A stretch of DNA of 64,000 nt from an uncultured Muribaculaceae bacterium (GCA_910584365.1 CAJUAF010000002.1:248001-312000); one strand, 5' to 3'; positions 8,498 to 18,118 are shown, counted from the first letter of the stretch. A program made the numbers and translations. The notes: generated from the sequence alone by a model not told the origin.

Positions 8498-9841
8498 CTA
8501 TTTCCTGTTATCATCCTTGTCTTTACCGTCAGCTCCGGCCCGGTTGTTTTTACGGACCTGCTCCTTGCGGAATTCCTTCCACTGGCGGTTCATGTTGCGG
8601 TTCATCTTATACCTGCGGATGCCGGTAATCGTCTTCAACAGGCCGAGGACCCGGTCCCCGAAATTCTGCCGGACCACTCCCCGGCCGATTAATCTGGAGT
8701 CAGGAGTAAGGGCAAGTCTGACACCCTCCCGGTCGACATTGTTTACCCTATCGACGAGCAGCTGTATCGAGGGTTGCAGCGGGGGCACTTCCATTGGCTC
8801 ATAAATATCGATTTTGTTGGTGTTAAAATTATATTTTTCCCATTTCCGGGCCTCTTTTACGGTGATATATTCTTTGTCGGTCATATAGACTTCTCCGTAA
8901 GTACTGACGAAGAAAGGTTCGTTTACACGATTGAACCTGAACATCTCATGTCCCCGGCCGTTTGACTCGATATTGAACGTATAACCGGTAATATCCATTG
9001 GTGTCACTGAATCTCCCGCGATATTATCATAGCTGAGCCGAATTCTGAAATTATCGAATTCGAGGTCTTTCCGGAAGAATCCGCGGAAATCAGGCACCCA
9101 TCGCCTTTCCTTTTTGTCGGCCAGGATGTCTACATCGACCGTTACCCGGGATGCGTTCTTCGTCCAGATTTCAGCTGGACTGTATTTCCCCTGAAGCGTG
9201 TCGCTTCCGCAGTCGAAACCGCCCAATATCTTCGGAATCTCAGCAGAGGGCGCCACTCCGACCCAGTCCGACCATGAAAAATGATGGTTGCTGACATCGC
9301 CGACACTGTCGAGTCCTTCGGAATTTGTAAAGCGGTAATACGACCGACAGGCCATTATTCTCGGAGTCGACCACCCGCGGAAGCGGACTTTCGGATCAGG
9401 CGTCAGCATATAGTCGACCATCTTTTCGCGGAAGAGAAAGACGGTGTCGGTATATGTCGTCATCGTCGAATATTCCCTGATGTATGCCAGCAGATGCAAT
9501 ACCTTGTGACGCGAAGACTCCACAGTGACTTCCGGCAGCTGAGCCATGTTGTCCCGGAGGAAAATAGTGTCGGATCCCGCTGCGGGAACTACCTTCTCTA
9601 TAAATCCGAGATAACGGACTGTTATCGGATAGCAGCTTTCGGCAATGAACGGCAGACGCCCATTGGAGTTGCTTATGCCGATGGCATTGCCCTGCCGGTC
9701 GAATACTGAAGCACTCGGCAACGGAGCGTGGGTTACGGAGTCCGCCACAACCTGATTGAAAGCCTTTGCATCCATACCGCACCACGACGCGACGATGCCG
9801 AAAATAAGGGCTGAGATCAAATGTCTGCACATCTCTTTCAT
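8498..9841 (-). CDS. Secreted carboxypeptidase-regulatory-like protein
   Basis: 447 residues with a signal peptide (HLISALIFGIVASWCGMDAKA). Residues about 29-95 form a CarboxypepD_reg-like beta-sandwich (FNQVVADSVTHAPLPSASVFD...ITVRYLGFIEKVV) ending in a typical LPEVTVESSRHK boundary. The remaining 330 residues, rich in aromatic beta strands, match no domain I can name, and the tail is strongly basic. This type of protein is found at the Bacteroidetes cell surface. It starts 15 bases after the outer-membrane barrel gene ends, so both are one operon, and the two products probably act together in the outer membrane. Its precise role is not known. Confidence 0.75.
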   Translation of the reverse strand: MKEMCRHLISALIFGIVASWCGMDAKAFNQVVADSVTHAPLPSASVFDRQGNAIGISNSNGRLPFIAESCYPITVRYLGFIEKVVPAAGSDTIFLRDNMAQLPEVTVESSRHKVLHLLAYIREYSTMTTYTDTVFLFREKMVDYMLTPDPKVRFRGWSTPRIMACRSYYRFTNSEGLDSVGDVSNHHFSWSDWVGVAPSAEIPKILGGFDCGSDTLQGKYSPAEIWTKNASRVTVDVDILADKKERRWVPDFRGFFRKDLEFDNFRIRLSYDNIAGDSVTPMDITGYTFNIESNGRGHEMFRFNRVNEPFFVSTYGEVYMTDKEYITVKEARKWEKYNFNTNKIDIYEPMEVPPLQPSIQLLVDRVNNVDREGVRLALTPDSRLIGRGVVRQNFGDRVLGLLKTITGIRRYKMNRNMNRQWKEFRKEQVRKNNRAGADGKDKDDNRK

Positions 9842-9856
9842 TGGTCTGTTTATTTC

Positions 9857-11893
9857 CTATTTGCCCGTACCGAAACGGGATGTATCGATTTCCGTTTCCC
9901 GGGGTTTGAACCCGTTGAATCTCCATACAAACGTCAGTTTCAGATTACGGGTCATGTCGCGCACTTTCATCCGGTAATCCTGACCGGCACTGTTGATGGT
10001 CATGGTCGGAGACCATCGGTTGAAAATGTCGTCAGCCTTCACGTCAAGTTCGCAGCAGCGTTTGTTGCCGAACTGCCATTTGATGCCGGCGTCGATTTTC
10101 CAGATTGCCGACAGGTCCGCGATTCCTTGCAAAGAGGGAGAGAGCCAGGCGATTCCCACAGTGAATGACACGGGACTGTTCCGGCCGAATCTGACAGTGT
10201 TGTTCAGAGAACCGTAGAAAACCCATTTGCGATTGTCGAAACTGATGTCATGGAACCGGTCGGCTTTCTCCCGCTGGTTGTAGATATTGACGGTTGCCGT
10301 TCCCTCCCATATATCGCCCCCTCGGAAAGGTGCATAAAGGTTGAGCCCTGCGGTACGTTTATAATTTGTGTTTATGGTCTGGAAAATCAGATTGAGTCCT
10401 TCGGGCGACTGATAGGGCAGCTGCACCGTCGCTTTGTCGCCATACTGAAAATACAGGGTCGCCACATATTTCTGATGCAGAATATAACTCGCCTGTGCCG
10501 AATAGTCGATATAGGGCTTAAGCGCCGGATTGCCTGTTACAGAAGAATAATCATTGATGTGGTTTGTCCCTCCGTGTAGTTCCCAGTAAGAGGGATAGAC
10601 CCGCAGCGCGGTGACGTTCATCTGGAAGATGCTCGTCGGCGTCCTGTAATATGTAATTCCTAGTTGTGGAATAAAGTGCCAGTCGCTTCTGTAAGCAGAA
10701 TGGAAATATTCTTCTTTGGCCGAGGCGTTGAAGGAGAGTCCCCAGTCGAACGACCGCCGGATACCAACATATCCGCTTGCAACATTTTCCCGCAGAACAT
10801 CTCTGAAACCTGGGATTGCTCCGAAGCTGTAATCCTGGGAACTGTGGTCGGCGGAATGCTGGTATTCCGCGCCGTAATTAAGCTGCCACTTCCCGAGAGT
10901 ATGCTCCTGGTCGACATATACGCGCCACTTGTCAATGCACTGTCTGTTGGATGACTCCAGGACCGGTATTCCGTCTTTGGAGAGAGACTGCCGCCGGTTT
11001 TCAGAATATCTTGTATAGTCACCTCCCGCAGTCATGCCGAACGGCGCTTTATATCTCACGGCTATATTATGATATTCCGGCGGAGATACATAACTGTAAT
11101 CGTTCGTAAAATCCCCGAAAGTTCCTGAAGATAGGCTCCGGTTTTCGGCATCGGAGACAATCTGGCCGTTATAGATGACTTTTAACGTCTTCCAGGAGGC
11201 TGAGGCGAAAATCGTATTACTCCAGTTCCGGCTGACGCGACGCATATTGTCTTCAATCATGATGCGCGAGCCATCCAGCAGATGATTGGACCTCGTTTCT
11301 TCATTTCCCCAGGTTTTCGACCGGGAAAGTCCGTAGGTCAGATCGAACGTCCAGTCTTTCACCGCGTATGTAGCGGCGAATCCTGTACCGAAAGAAGCGT
11401 AATGCGCCTGATTATATCCTGCGCGGACCTGTCCCTGCAGTCCGTCAAGCGGCGCAGGCGTTTTGAGAATTACGTTGACGACAGCTCCTTCCACATGATA
11501 TTGAGCCGGAGCGGAGTACATTATTTCCACCTTTTTCAGCCGGTCCACCGGAGTGGCATACAGCAGCTGATAGAGATTCTCTACCGGCATTTCTGTCAGT
11601 TCCCCGTTCAGAATTATGGTTACGCCCGACGCTCCCGCAAGACCGATCATGCCGTTATTGTCGGTTACCCCCGGCAGATACCCCAGCGCCTCAAGGATGT
11701 TGGTCACCGGTTTGTCCCTGACAATCGCAGGGAGGTCTACGGTCATGACGCCGTCTTCTCCCCTGACCTGCGGCTTCTCTCCTCTGACAACCACTTCCTC
11801 CAGTGTGCGGACAGGGACGGTGTCTGTCGCCGCCGTCTGTGCGGCAGCGGCCATCCCTGAAAATACGGAGACCAATAGCAATCCCTTTCTCAT
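9857..11893 (-). CDS. TonB-receptor-like outer membrane beta-barrel protein
   Basis: 678 residues from the ATG at 11893 (MRKGLLLVSVFSG). Signal peptide, then LEEVVVRGEKPQVRGEDGVMTVDLPAIVRDKPVTNILEALGYLPGV, the plug-domain opening of the outer-membrane beta-barrel family related to TonB-dependent receptors, and about 500 residues of amphipathic strands ending in a phenylalanine-rich C-terminal strand. The usual N-terminal carboxypeptidase-like domain is absent and may be supplied by the downstream partner gene. The longer start at 11914 is unlikely because it overlaps a minus-strand -7 box, TACATTTG (11912-11919). It diverges from a histidine kinase/response regulator operon that may control it. 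Confidence 0.8.
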   Translation of the reverse strand: MRKGLLLVSVFSGMAAAAQTAATDTVPVRTLEEVVVRGEKPQVRGEDGVMTVDLPAIVRDKPVTNILEALGYLPGVTDNNGMIGLAGASGVTIILNGELTEMPVENLYQLLYATPVDRLKKVEIMYSAPAQYHVEGAVVNVILKTPAPLDGLQGQVRAGYNQAHYASFGTGFAATYAVKDWTFDLTYGLSRSKTWGNEETRSNHLLDGSRIMIEDNMRRVSRNWSNTIFASASWKTLKVIYNGQIVSDAENRSLSSGTFGDFTNDYSYVSPPEYHNIAVRYKAPFGMTAGGDYTRYSENRRQSLSKDGIPVLESSNRQCIDKWRVYVDQEHTLGKWQLNYGAEYQHSADHSSQDYSFGAIPGFRDVLRENVASGYVGIRRSFDWGLSFNASAKEEYFHSAYRSDWHFIPQLGITYYRTPTSIFQMNVTALRVYPSYWELHGGTNHINDYSSVTGNPALKPYIDYSAQASYILHQKYVATLYFQYGDKATVQLPYQSPEGLNLIFQTINTNYKRTAGLNLYAPFRGGDIWEGTATVNIYNQREKADRFHDISFDNRKWVFYGSLNNTVRFGRNSPVSFTVGIAWLSPSLQGIADLSAIWKIDAGIKWQFGNKRCCELDVKADDIFNRWSPTMTINSAGQDYRMKVRDMTRNLKLTFVWRFNGFKPRETEIDTSRFGTGK

Positions 11894-11911
11894 AATCATA
11901 GCTTTTGCCGG

Positions 11912-11919
11912 CAAATGTA
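11912..11919 (-). promoter_or_regulatory. -7 box for the outer-membrane barrel operon
   Basis: TACATTTG on the minus strand fits TAnnTTTG. The -33 TTG is not evident. It places the transcript start near 11906, just upstream of the ATGs at 11899 and 11893, and so excludes the ATG at 11914. Confidence 0.45.
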
Positions 11920-12006
11920 CAACGAATTTTTACTGTGTCTGCTATCCCTTCCCTTATTTAGTCTTAAATCATGATAAGTAAACGGGGGTATTTGGTGGAT
12001 TTTTGT

Positions 12007-12014
12007 TAATTTTG
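12007..12014 (+). promoter_or_regulatory. -7 box immediately before a histidine kinase start codon
   Basis: TAATTTTG is followed by only five bases before the ATG at 12020, so the predicted mRNA would be leaderless. No good -33 TTG is visible. Confidence 0.5.
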
Positions 12015-12019
12015 CTGTC

Positions 12020-13435
12020 ATGAAACGGTTCAGGACCATATCCACCATGTTTGTTGTTGTCATTGCGGTGATTTTTGGCTGCAATGTATTTTATCTTGTT
12101 AGTCTCTACGGTTCTATCCGGGATACTGTCGAGAAGGATGTGATGACGGCGCTGGCCGACGCTGATCTCGATGAATTGTGGGTAAGGGCTGAAAGAGCCA
12201 GTAACGAGGCACGCTCCCAGATCGCATCCGGCGAAAGGGAGGAATACCGTCAGGGGGAAATCTCGGCCGGGATGCATGAGGGAGGCACATTAAAGACTAC
12301 CACCACTTACGCCGACGGTACCGTTGCAGAGGATTCCCTCCCGATCCAGGAAGAATCTTTTAACAATATGTTCGCACAGATCGTGGGACGGCAGTTCCAC
12401 TCGGTCATTGATCCGTATCTTGAAATGAATCTGGGGGTAATGGACAGCCTGCTGACGCGTCAGCTGAATGCACGGTACATCTATCCTGACTTCGTGGCGA
12501 CGGAGATTATCGGACCGGACGGGAAAATTGTACAGTACAACAGCGAATTCAGGACGGGGGATTACGACGAATTCACCTATTGTTTCAATCCGGAGAAAGG
12601 CCTGGCCTATCGCCTTTATATAACTCCGCTGACCAAGCATATCTTTGCCGAAATGTCCGGAGTGATCGTTACGGTGTTCCTGCTTATGATATCGTTCGGA
12701 GCCGCTTTCTGGTATCTGTTACATACGGTTTCCCGTCTGCGTACCCTTGAGGAAATGAAAGACGATTTCGTAAGCAATATGACCCACGAGCTTAAAACTC
12801 CAATCGCGATTGCTTATTCGGCCAACGATGCGTTGCTTAATTATGACGCCGACAGAGATCCGGCAAAGAAAGAACAGTATCTGAGAATTGCCAACCGGCA
12901 GTTGAGACGGCTCGGAGAACTGGTGGAGAACATCCTTGCCACGAGTATGGAACGGCAACGCACCATGCGCCTGAATCCCACGACGGTCTGTCTACATCCG
13001 TTTATCCGGGAGATTGCCGCGTCCCAGCAGATGAGAGACGACAAGAGAATAGCCATTGCAGTGGAAGGTCCGGAGGATATATCGGTCGAAGCCGACCGCA
13101 GCCATCTGGCCAATGTGCTGAACAATCTTATCGACAATGCAATCAAGTATTCGGATGACAGTGTGAAAATAACGGTGAAATATGATAATGAAAAGATATC
13201 GGTAACGGACAACGGAATCGGAATTCCCCCGAAAGCCATCCCCTACCTTTTCAACCGGTTCTACCGGGTCCCTCACGGTGACCGTCAGGATGTGCGTGGC
13301 TATGGTATAGGACTTTATTATGTGAAAAGCGTTCTCGACAGAATGGGATGGTCCATAAGAGTGAAAAGCAAGGAAGGTGAAGGGTCTCGCTTCACAATAT
13401 TTTTCAGAAACGACGGACAGACAATTCAGGAATGA
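12020..13435 (+). CDS. Sensor histidine kinase
   Basis: 471 residues. Transmembrane helices at about 8-28 and 213-235 flank a periplasmic sensor domain of about 180 residues. The HisKA domain carries the phospho-acceptor His256 in NMTHELKTP. The ATPase domain shows the N box (NVLNNLIDNAIKYS), G1 box (VTDNGIGIP), F box (LFNRFYRV) and G2 box (GYGIGLYYVKSV). It overlaps its response regulator by 4 bases (ATGA). It diverges from the outer-membrane protein operon at 8498-11893, a plausible target. The stimulus is unknown. Confidence 0.93.
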   Translation: MKRFRTISTMFVVVIAVIFGCNVFYLVSLYGSIRDTVEKDVMTALADADLDELWVRAERASNEARSQIASGEREEYRQGEISAGMHEGGTLKTTTTYADGTVAEDSLPIQEESFNNMFAQIVGRQFHSVIDPYLEMNLGVMDSLLTRQLNARYIYPDFVATEIIGPDGKIVQYNSEFRTGDYDEFTYCFNPEKGLAYRLYITPLTKHIFAEMSGVIVTVFLLMISFGAAFWYLLHTVSRLRTLEEMKDDFVSNMTHELKTPIAIAYSANDALLNYDADRDPAKKEQYLRIANRQLRRLGELVENILATSMERQRTMRLNPTTVCLHPFIREIAASQQMRDDKRIAIAVEGPEDISVEADRSHLANVLNNLIDNAIKYSDDSVKITVKYDNEKISVTDNGIGIPPKAIPYLFNRFYRVPHGDRQDVRGYGIGLYYVKSVLDRMGWSIRVKSKEGEGSRFTIFFRNDGQTIQE

Positions 13436-14130
13436 TGAACGGAAAAATACTTTTTGTAGAGGATGAAGAGGACCTTGTGATGATTGTCGCCGATACCCTC
13501 AGAGGTGAGGGTTACAATGTAACGACCGCAGCCGACGGCCGGGAGGGACTAATGCGCTTCAAAACCGAAGGAGCGGATATCGTGGTGGCCGATGTTATGA
13601 TGCCCCGCATGGATGGTTTTGCCATGGCCAGGGAAATCCGGAAAATCTCTCCGAAGGTTCCGCTGTTGTTTCTGACGGCCAAAAGCACCATCGATGATGT
13701 CGAAAAGGGATTCGAGCTGGGCGCAAACGATTATCTCAAAAAGCCGTTTGAACTGCGGGAGCTGATAGTAAGAATCAGGGCGCTTCTCCGAAGCAATTCC
13801 GGTACCAGCGGCAAGGATGTCGGTTTCAAAATCGGGAATTATGACTTCCGGATAGCCACCCAGATATTGGCCATCGACGGCCGGGAAATCCCCCTCACCT
13901 ATTTTGAAGCCCGGATTCTCGAGCATCTGGCCGCAAATATCGGTAAGACCGTCGATGCTTCCGAACTGATGCGTGCCGTATGGGGAAACGATAACCCGAG
14001 CAACAGAAACTCCCTCCACGGTTATATCCACAAATTGCGCCGTACTCTCCGGCAGGACCCGACGGTAGCGATAATTAACCAGCGGGGATTCGGCTATATG
14101 CTGACAATCAAATCAGAGGTGCCGGCATAA
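13432..14130 (+). CDS. OmpR-family response regulator
   Basis: 232 residues. The receiver domain has the acidic pair E10-D11, phospho-acceptor Asp54 (VVADVMMPRMDG), Thr/Lys switch residues (LTAKS, Lys104 in LKKPFEL). A linker of about 15 residues leads to a winged-helix Trans_reg_C domain (LTYFEARILEHLAANIGKTVDASELMRAVWG...RGFGYML). It should bind DNA when phosphorylated by the kinase encoded just upstream. The start overlaps the kinase stop, so the pair is translationally coupled. A DUF3667 membrane protein follows after 28 bases in the same orientation. Confidence 0.93.
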   Translation: MMNGKILFVEDEEDLVMIVADTLRGEGYNVTTAADGREGLMRFKTEGADIVVADVMMPRMDGFAMAREIRKISPKVPLLFLTAKSTIDDVEKGFELGANDYLKKPFELRELIVRIRALLRSNSGTSGKDVGFKIGNYDFRIATQILAIDGREIPLTYFEARILEHLAANIGKTVDASELMRAVWGNDNPSNRNSLHGYIHKLRRTLRQDPTVAIINQRGFGYMLTIKSEVPA

Positions 14131-14158
14131 AACAATTTTGAACAGTTATTTATCTGAA

Positions 14159-14959
14159 ATGGAACCGAAAGCACAGGAAACAACAACCGATACAGCGACC
14201 TGCCTGAACTGTGGAAGCATTTGCCGGGAGAACTATTGTCCCCGGTGCGGACAGCCCGCGCAGACTCCGCAACGAATCACTATGAAAACTTTCTGGAAAG
14301 GGGTTGCGCTTAGTTTCGCCCGTATGACACCCGGTTTCTGGAGTACCTTCGTAGGGCTGCTGATTCATCCCTGGGTGGTAATCCGGGAATATCTGCGGGG
14401 AAAAAGAGTCAAGTATTCCCCTCCCGTCACTATGGTGATACAGCTGCTTCTCTACTCAACATTTATCTATACTGTCCTGGGACATATCCTCGACATAGAT
14501 TTCTTCAGTATGTACTCCGGCGGGAAAACGGAAGAGGAGACCGGCAACTGGCTGCTGAATCTGATTCTGTCCTCTGATGTCCTGTTCAAAATTCTGATAG
14601 CCTGCTCCATCGCCATAAACTGCTATGTAGCCTACCGCAACAAGGGACGGCGCCGGTATAATTTCTATGAATTCCTTACGGCAGCGATTTACATGGGATG
14701 CTGCTTCTCGATTTACAACAATCTTCTCCGGCCGCAGGATCTGATCGGCCCTGCAGTCGGCACGTGCGTCAAAATCGGCGTGGCCCTGATTATCGGGACC
14801 GTCACCCTGTTCAAGGCTTTTCCTATGACACCCTGGTGGAGGAAATGGCTGACATGGTTGTGGTTCCTGACTCTGAATATCCTTTACGCAGCCGCAATCC
14901 TCGTTCTCTTTACCATGATCTATATCATAAGACATCCCGAAATGCTGGAGCCAGCATGA
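14159..14959 (+). CDS. DUF3667 membrane protein with N-terminal zinc ribbon
   Basis: 266 residues from the ATG at 14159 (MEPKAQETTTD). A TTG 21 bases upstream would add seven residues and is less likely. An N-terminal zinc-ribbon motif (CLNCGSICRENYCPRCGQ, residues about 14-31) precedes the family's conserved GFWSTFVGLLIHPWVVIREYLRGKRVKYSPPV block, and then four to five hydrophobic helices. DUF3667 proteins are common in Bacteroidetes and have no established function. Position directly after a two-component pair suggests shared regulation, perhaps as a membrane component of the same response. Confidence 0.8.
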   Translation: MEPKAQETTTDTATCLNCGSICRENYCPRCGQPAQTPQRITMKTFWKGVALSFARMTPGFWSTFVGLLIHPWVVIREYLRGKRVKYSPPVTMVIQLLLYSTFIYTVLGHILDIDFFSMYSGGKTEEETGNWLLNLILSSDVLFKILIACSIAINCYVAYRNKGRRRYNFYEFLTAAIYMGCCFSIYNNLLRPQDLIGPAVGTCVKIGVALIIGTVTLFKAFPMTPWWRKWLTWLWFLTLNILYAAAILVLFTMIYIIRHPEMLEPA

Positions 14960-15004
14960 CACATTTTTCCCGAATATCATCGTCCGAAGCAGAAAAGCTA
15001 TCCG

Positions 15005-16312
15005 TCAGAACGGGCGATGATTCGGGATTTCAATAAACGGATACAGAATCGGAAGCTGCTTTTGATCCGGAATATTTCCGGAATCGGAATAAACCTGTTT
15101 CGGACCGGATGAGAACCGTGGCCGGTCAAGCGAGCATGAAGCTATCCGGAGTTTGTCGAAATACATAGGGTTGGAGTTCAGCCGGTCGACAAGCACGTTC
15201 AGCCGACGTCTCTTTTCCCTTTCCTCCGGGGAGACGAACAGCCCAGGCTGTACCCCTTCCAAGGGTACGGTCTCGGTAATATAGACTCCGGCGCGACGGT
15301 ACAGGAGCCCACGCCGGTATATAGAACGCAACAGCTTTACGCTCATACCGATCAGTGTCATCTGATCGTTCGTGGGTTCTTCCAGCGGACTGTATGCACT
15401 GTTATAGTATTGTTCGATATCCGTGCGGTAGGTATTTGTCTGGATAAAGACAGAGACCCCTTTGGCTGCCGATCCCTGGCGGCGCAGCTTCCGGGATGCG
15501 ATAGTCATGAATCCGGAAACCGCTTCCTCCAACTCGGGGAGTCCGGTGACCGAAGGAGTAAACGTGCGCGTAGTGCAGATCTGTTTCCTGACCTGATATT
15601 CAGGGTCGCGTTCCACACAGGCTACCCCGTTAAGTTCCTCCCAGGTACGCATCCCGATGACATTGACCAGCCTTCCGGCTTCTTCCCGTGTAAGGTCTGC
15701 GAAATCTATCGCTCTCCGGATACCGACTTGACGCAGACGGGAGGCGAGCCGGCGACCGATTCCCCAGATTTCATCTATCTCGGTCAGCTCAAGCGCCTTG
15801 CGCCGGCGAGTCTCGTTATCAATAAGGCACACAGCCCGGTAACCGGGATATTTCTTCGCAAAACGGGCCGCAACTTTCGCCAGGGTCTTCGTCGGGGCCA
15901 CACCGAGCGATGTCGGAATCCCCACATTGCGGCGCACACGGCGAACGATTTCCCTCGCCGTAGTCTCAATAGCCGCAATGTCTGCAACCGGAAACGAAAT
16001 GAACGCTTCGTCTATGGAATAGACTTCGATATCGGGCACCACGCTTTCGATGGCAGCCATTACACGGGCGGATAAATCGCCGTACAGCCTGTGATTGCCT
16101 GAAAGAGTTATTACATTGTTGCGGCGCAGGAGTTCGCGTACTTTGAAAAGTGGCATCCCTCTTTTCAGTCCCAGGGATTTCGCTTCATTGGAGAGCGCTA
16201 CCGCGCATCCGTCGTTATTACTGGCGACAACAACCGGACGTCCCGAGAGGGCGGGATTGAAAACCCGCTCGCAGGAAACAAAAAAATTATTACAGTCAAT
16301 CAGTCCGAACAT
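15005..16312 (-). CDS. umuC: UmuC-type Y-family DNA polymerase
   Basis: 435 residues. The start MFGLIDCNNFFVSCERVFNPAL contains the first metal-binding Asp, and YSIDEAFISF holds the catalytic Asp-Glu pair. The ATP/dNTP grip GRPVVVASNNDGCAVALSNEAK, the helix-hairpin-helix thumb (IWGIGRRLASRLRQVGI) and the UmuC C-terminal DUF4113-like region (VYITETVPLEGVQPGLF...LNVLVDRLNSNPMYFDKLRIAS) are all present, so it is full length. The enzyme performs translesion synthesis, usually with UmuD'. No umuD-like peptidase gene flanks it here: upstream are only a terminator and the convergently arranged end of DUF4301. SOS control cannot be judged because no clear operator is visible. Confidence 0.88.
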   Translation of the reverse strand: MFGLIDCNNFFVSCERVFNPALSGRPVVVASNNDGCAVALSNEAKSLGLKRGMPLFKVRELLRRNNVITLSGNHRLYGDLSARVMAAIESVVPDIEVYSIDEAFISFPVADIAAIETTAREIVRRVRRNVGIPTSLGVAPTKTLAKVAARFAKKYPGYRAVCLIDNETRRRKALELTEIDEIWGIGRRLASRLRQVGIRRAIDFADLTREEAGRLVNVIGMRTWEELNGVACVERDPEYQVRKQICTTRTFTPSVTGLPELEEAVSGFMTIASRKLRRQGSAAKGVSVFIQTNTYRTDIEQYYNSAYSPLEEPTNDQMTLIGMSVKLLRSIYRRGLLYRRAGVYITETVPLEGVQPGLFVSPEEREKRRRLNVLVDRLNSNPMYFDKLRIASCSLDRPRFSSGPKQVYSDSGNIPDQKQLPILYPFIEIPNHRPF

Positions 16313-16384
16313 CAGGATTTTGCTTTTTCAACTCGTTCCATCCTCAGGGGGCACTCCGGAAGCCGTCTCCAGCCGGACGAAAAC

Positions 16385-16430
16385 ACAGGCGGTATGCCAG
16401 AAGCCTTACAGCCTGGAATACCGCCTGTGA
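16385..16430 (-). terminator. Terminator of the DUF4301 gene
   Basis: A 12-bp stem CACAGGCGGTAT/ATACCGCCTGTG (16385-16396 with 16419-16430), one mismatch, then CCAG/CTGG and a 12-base loop. On the minus strand it is followed by TTTTCG. Confidence 0.65.
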
Positions 16431-16522
16431 TATAACATGAATGGTGTTCCATAACGGTCCATCCTGCCGAAAATCAGAACGCTTGACAGAATCTGGATTT
16501 TGACACAGTACCCCGCCTGTCC

Positions 16523-18046
16523 TTAAAGCTGATGCTGGGGACGGAGCAGATCGTTGACAGTCTTTACGGGATTGAACGTCTCGATAGGCACTTCCACGAA
16601 TGCGGTGTTCCAGTCGCTCATAGCGCCGTTCCACAGACCGGGAAGTTCCAGGGCTTTCAGACTGCGGCCGTGGAGCGACTTGGAGGATATGAAGCCTGTC
16701 TCGGCATCCACGTGGGCCGGAAGGTCATATTTTCTTCCCTCCGCGTCGCGGAGATAACATACCAGGTCAACCGGATTGAAGTGGGTGGCTTTTGACATCA
16801 TGGTCTTGTTTTCCTCCTTGCTCAGGTCAATCTGGGAACTTTCCAGAATCTGGAGCGAACGGGAACCGTCGGCGTTGAACGCGATATACGGACCTCCGCC
16901 CGGTTCCCCTTCATTGCGTACCATTCCGCAGACACGCATAGGCCGGTCGAGTTTGGCACGGAGATATGCCGCGAGATCCTCCCCTTTGAGCGTCTCCAGT
17001 TCGGGCGCCTCGAAGCAGAAATTGCGGCGCAGGAAGCCGGCGATTTCCTCAAGCTGTTCTTCGGAGTAGGAACGCGAATCAATCAGGCGGATATATTCAA
17101 CGGCCTTGTCATGCAGTTCCATCAGGTAACCGGCGATTACTTTCTTGAACTGGAGGGTGGCTCCGCGGCGTGAATCGGGCACAACATTGTCGATATTCTT
17201 TATGAACACCACCGTAGCGTCCAGATCGTTGAGATTCTGAATCAGGGCGCCGTGACCGCCGGGACGGAAGACAAGACTGCCGTTCTCCCGGAAGAGGGTG
17301 TTATCCTCATTTACTGCGACGGTGTCGGTTGAAGGCTTCTGCTCTGACATGGTCACATTGATTCTGACGTTCATCCGCTCTTCTATCGCCGGGATGGCCT
17401 GCTGAAGTTTGCGGCTGAACGCATCGCGGTGAGAGGGAGAGACGGTCAGATGCATATTGACGGTGCCGTCGGCCTGGCGTGCAGACTGCGCGCCTTCCAT
17501 CAATTGCTCTTCCACGGGTGTGCGTGTGCCGTTGTCGGCGCGGTGGAATGTCAGCAGACCTTTCGGAAGATTCCCGTAATTGAGTCCGTCGGCGGAAATA
17601 ATGCCGCGGATCACATCCTTCTGGCGTCCTTCGGCCAGGAGTTCATCCACTCCGTTCCCCGTAGTCTTGCGGAGAACGGAGTCAAGTTCGTCAAAGAAAG
17701 CGACATTATGGATATCTTTCAGCAGCCGGTCGACATCCGAACCTTCCGGAGCTTTATCCTCCGACCCGTCGACGAAGCTGAAAAGCGCCTTGAACATACG
17801 GGAAGCAGCTCCGGAGGCGGGTACGAACTTGCAGACATCTCCGCCGTCGGCCAGATATTTGTTCCAGCGGGCTACGGCCTGTTCTTCCTGCTGCGGGGTA
17901 AGCACTGTGATTCCTTCTCCGGGACGGGCTGAATCATAGATTTTCAGAAAAGGGAAACCGGTCTTGAACCGTTCCACCTGGCTAAGAAGCTGTTCTTCGC
18001 TGACTCCGCGGGCTGTCAGCTGGACTTTGTCTTCTGCAGATAACAT
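16523..18046 (-). CDS. DUF4301 family protein
   Basis: 507 residues, cytoplasmic, no signal peptide. Diagnostic segments are VCKFVPASGAASRMFKALFSF near residue 75, FRPGGHGALIQNLNDLDATVVFIKNIDNVVPD in the middle and GPYIAFNADGSRSLQILESSQIDL towards the end. The GGHGALI...IKNIDN pattern resembles nucleotidyltransferase-fold sugar-nucleotide enzymes, which is how I would guess its chemistry, but no function is established. It is monocistronic with its own promoter (18088-18118) and terminator (16385-16430). The foreign peptide island begins directly upstream, and the promoter's -33 box lies within the island's boundary repeat. Confidence 0.85.
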   Translation of the reverse strand: MLSAEDKVQLTARGVSEEQLLSQVERFKTGFPFLKIYDSARPGEGITVLTPQQEEQAVARWNKYLADGGDVCKFVPASGAASRMFKALFSFVDGSEDKAPEGSDVDRLLKDIHNVAFFDELDSVLRKTTGNGVDELLAEGRQKDVIRGIISADGLNYGNLPKGLLTFHRADNGTRTPVEEQLMEGAQSARQADGTVNMHLTVSPSHRDAFSRKLQQAIPAIEERMNVRINVTMSEQKPSTDTVAVNEDNTLFRENGSLVFRPGGHGALIQNLNDLDATVVFIKNIDNVVPDSRRGATLQFKKVIAGYLMELHDKAVEYIRLIDSRSYSEEQLEEIAGFLRRNFCFEAPELETLKGEDLAAYLRAKLDRPMRVCGMVRNEGEPGGGPYIAFNADGSRSLQILESSQIDLSKEENKTMMSKATHFNPVDLVCYLRDAEGRKYDLPAHVDAETGFISSKSLHGRSLKALELPGLWNGAMSDWNTAFVEVPIETFNPVKTVNDLLRPQHQL

Positions 18047-18087
18047 ATCGGTAAATGTAGGTTAATTGTGTCGTTAAGGTTTTGCTA

Positions 18088-18118
18088 CAAAGTTACGATT
18101 TTCCCGTCAGTCATACAA
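18088..18118 (-). promoter_or_regulatory. Promoter of the DUF4301 gene
   Basis: On the minus strand, TTG (18116-18118) and TAACTTTG (18088-18095) are 20 bases apart. The -33 box falls inside the 46-bp boundary repeat of the island (18112-18157), so the repeat's copy here is the one attached to the native promoter. Confidence 0.65.
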
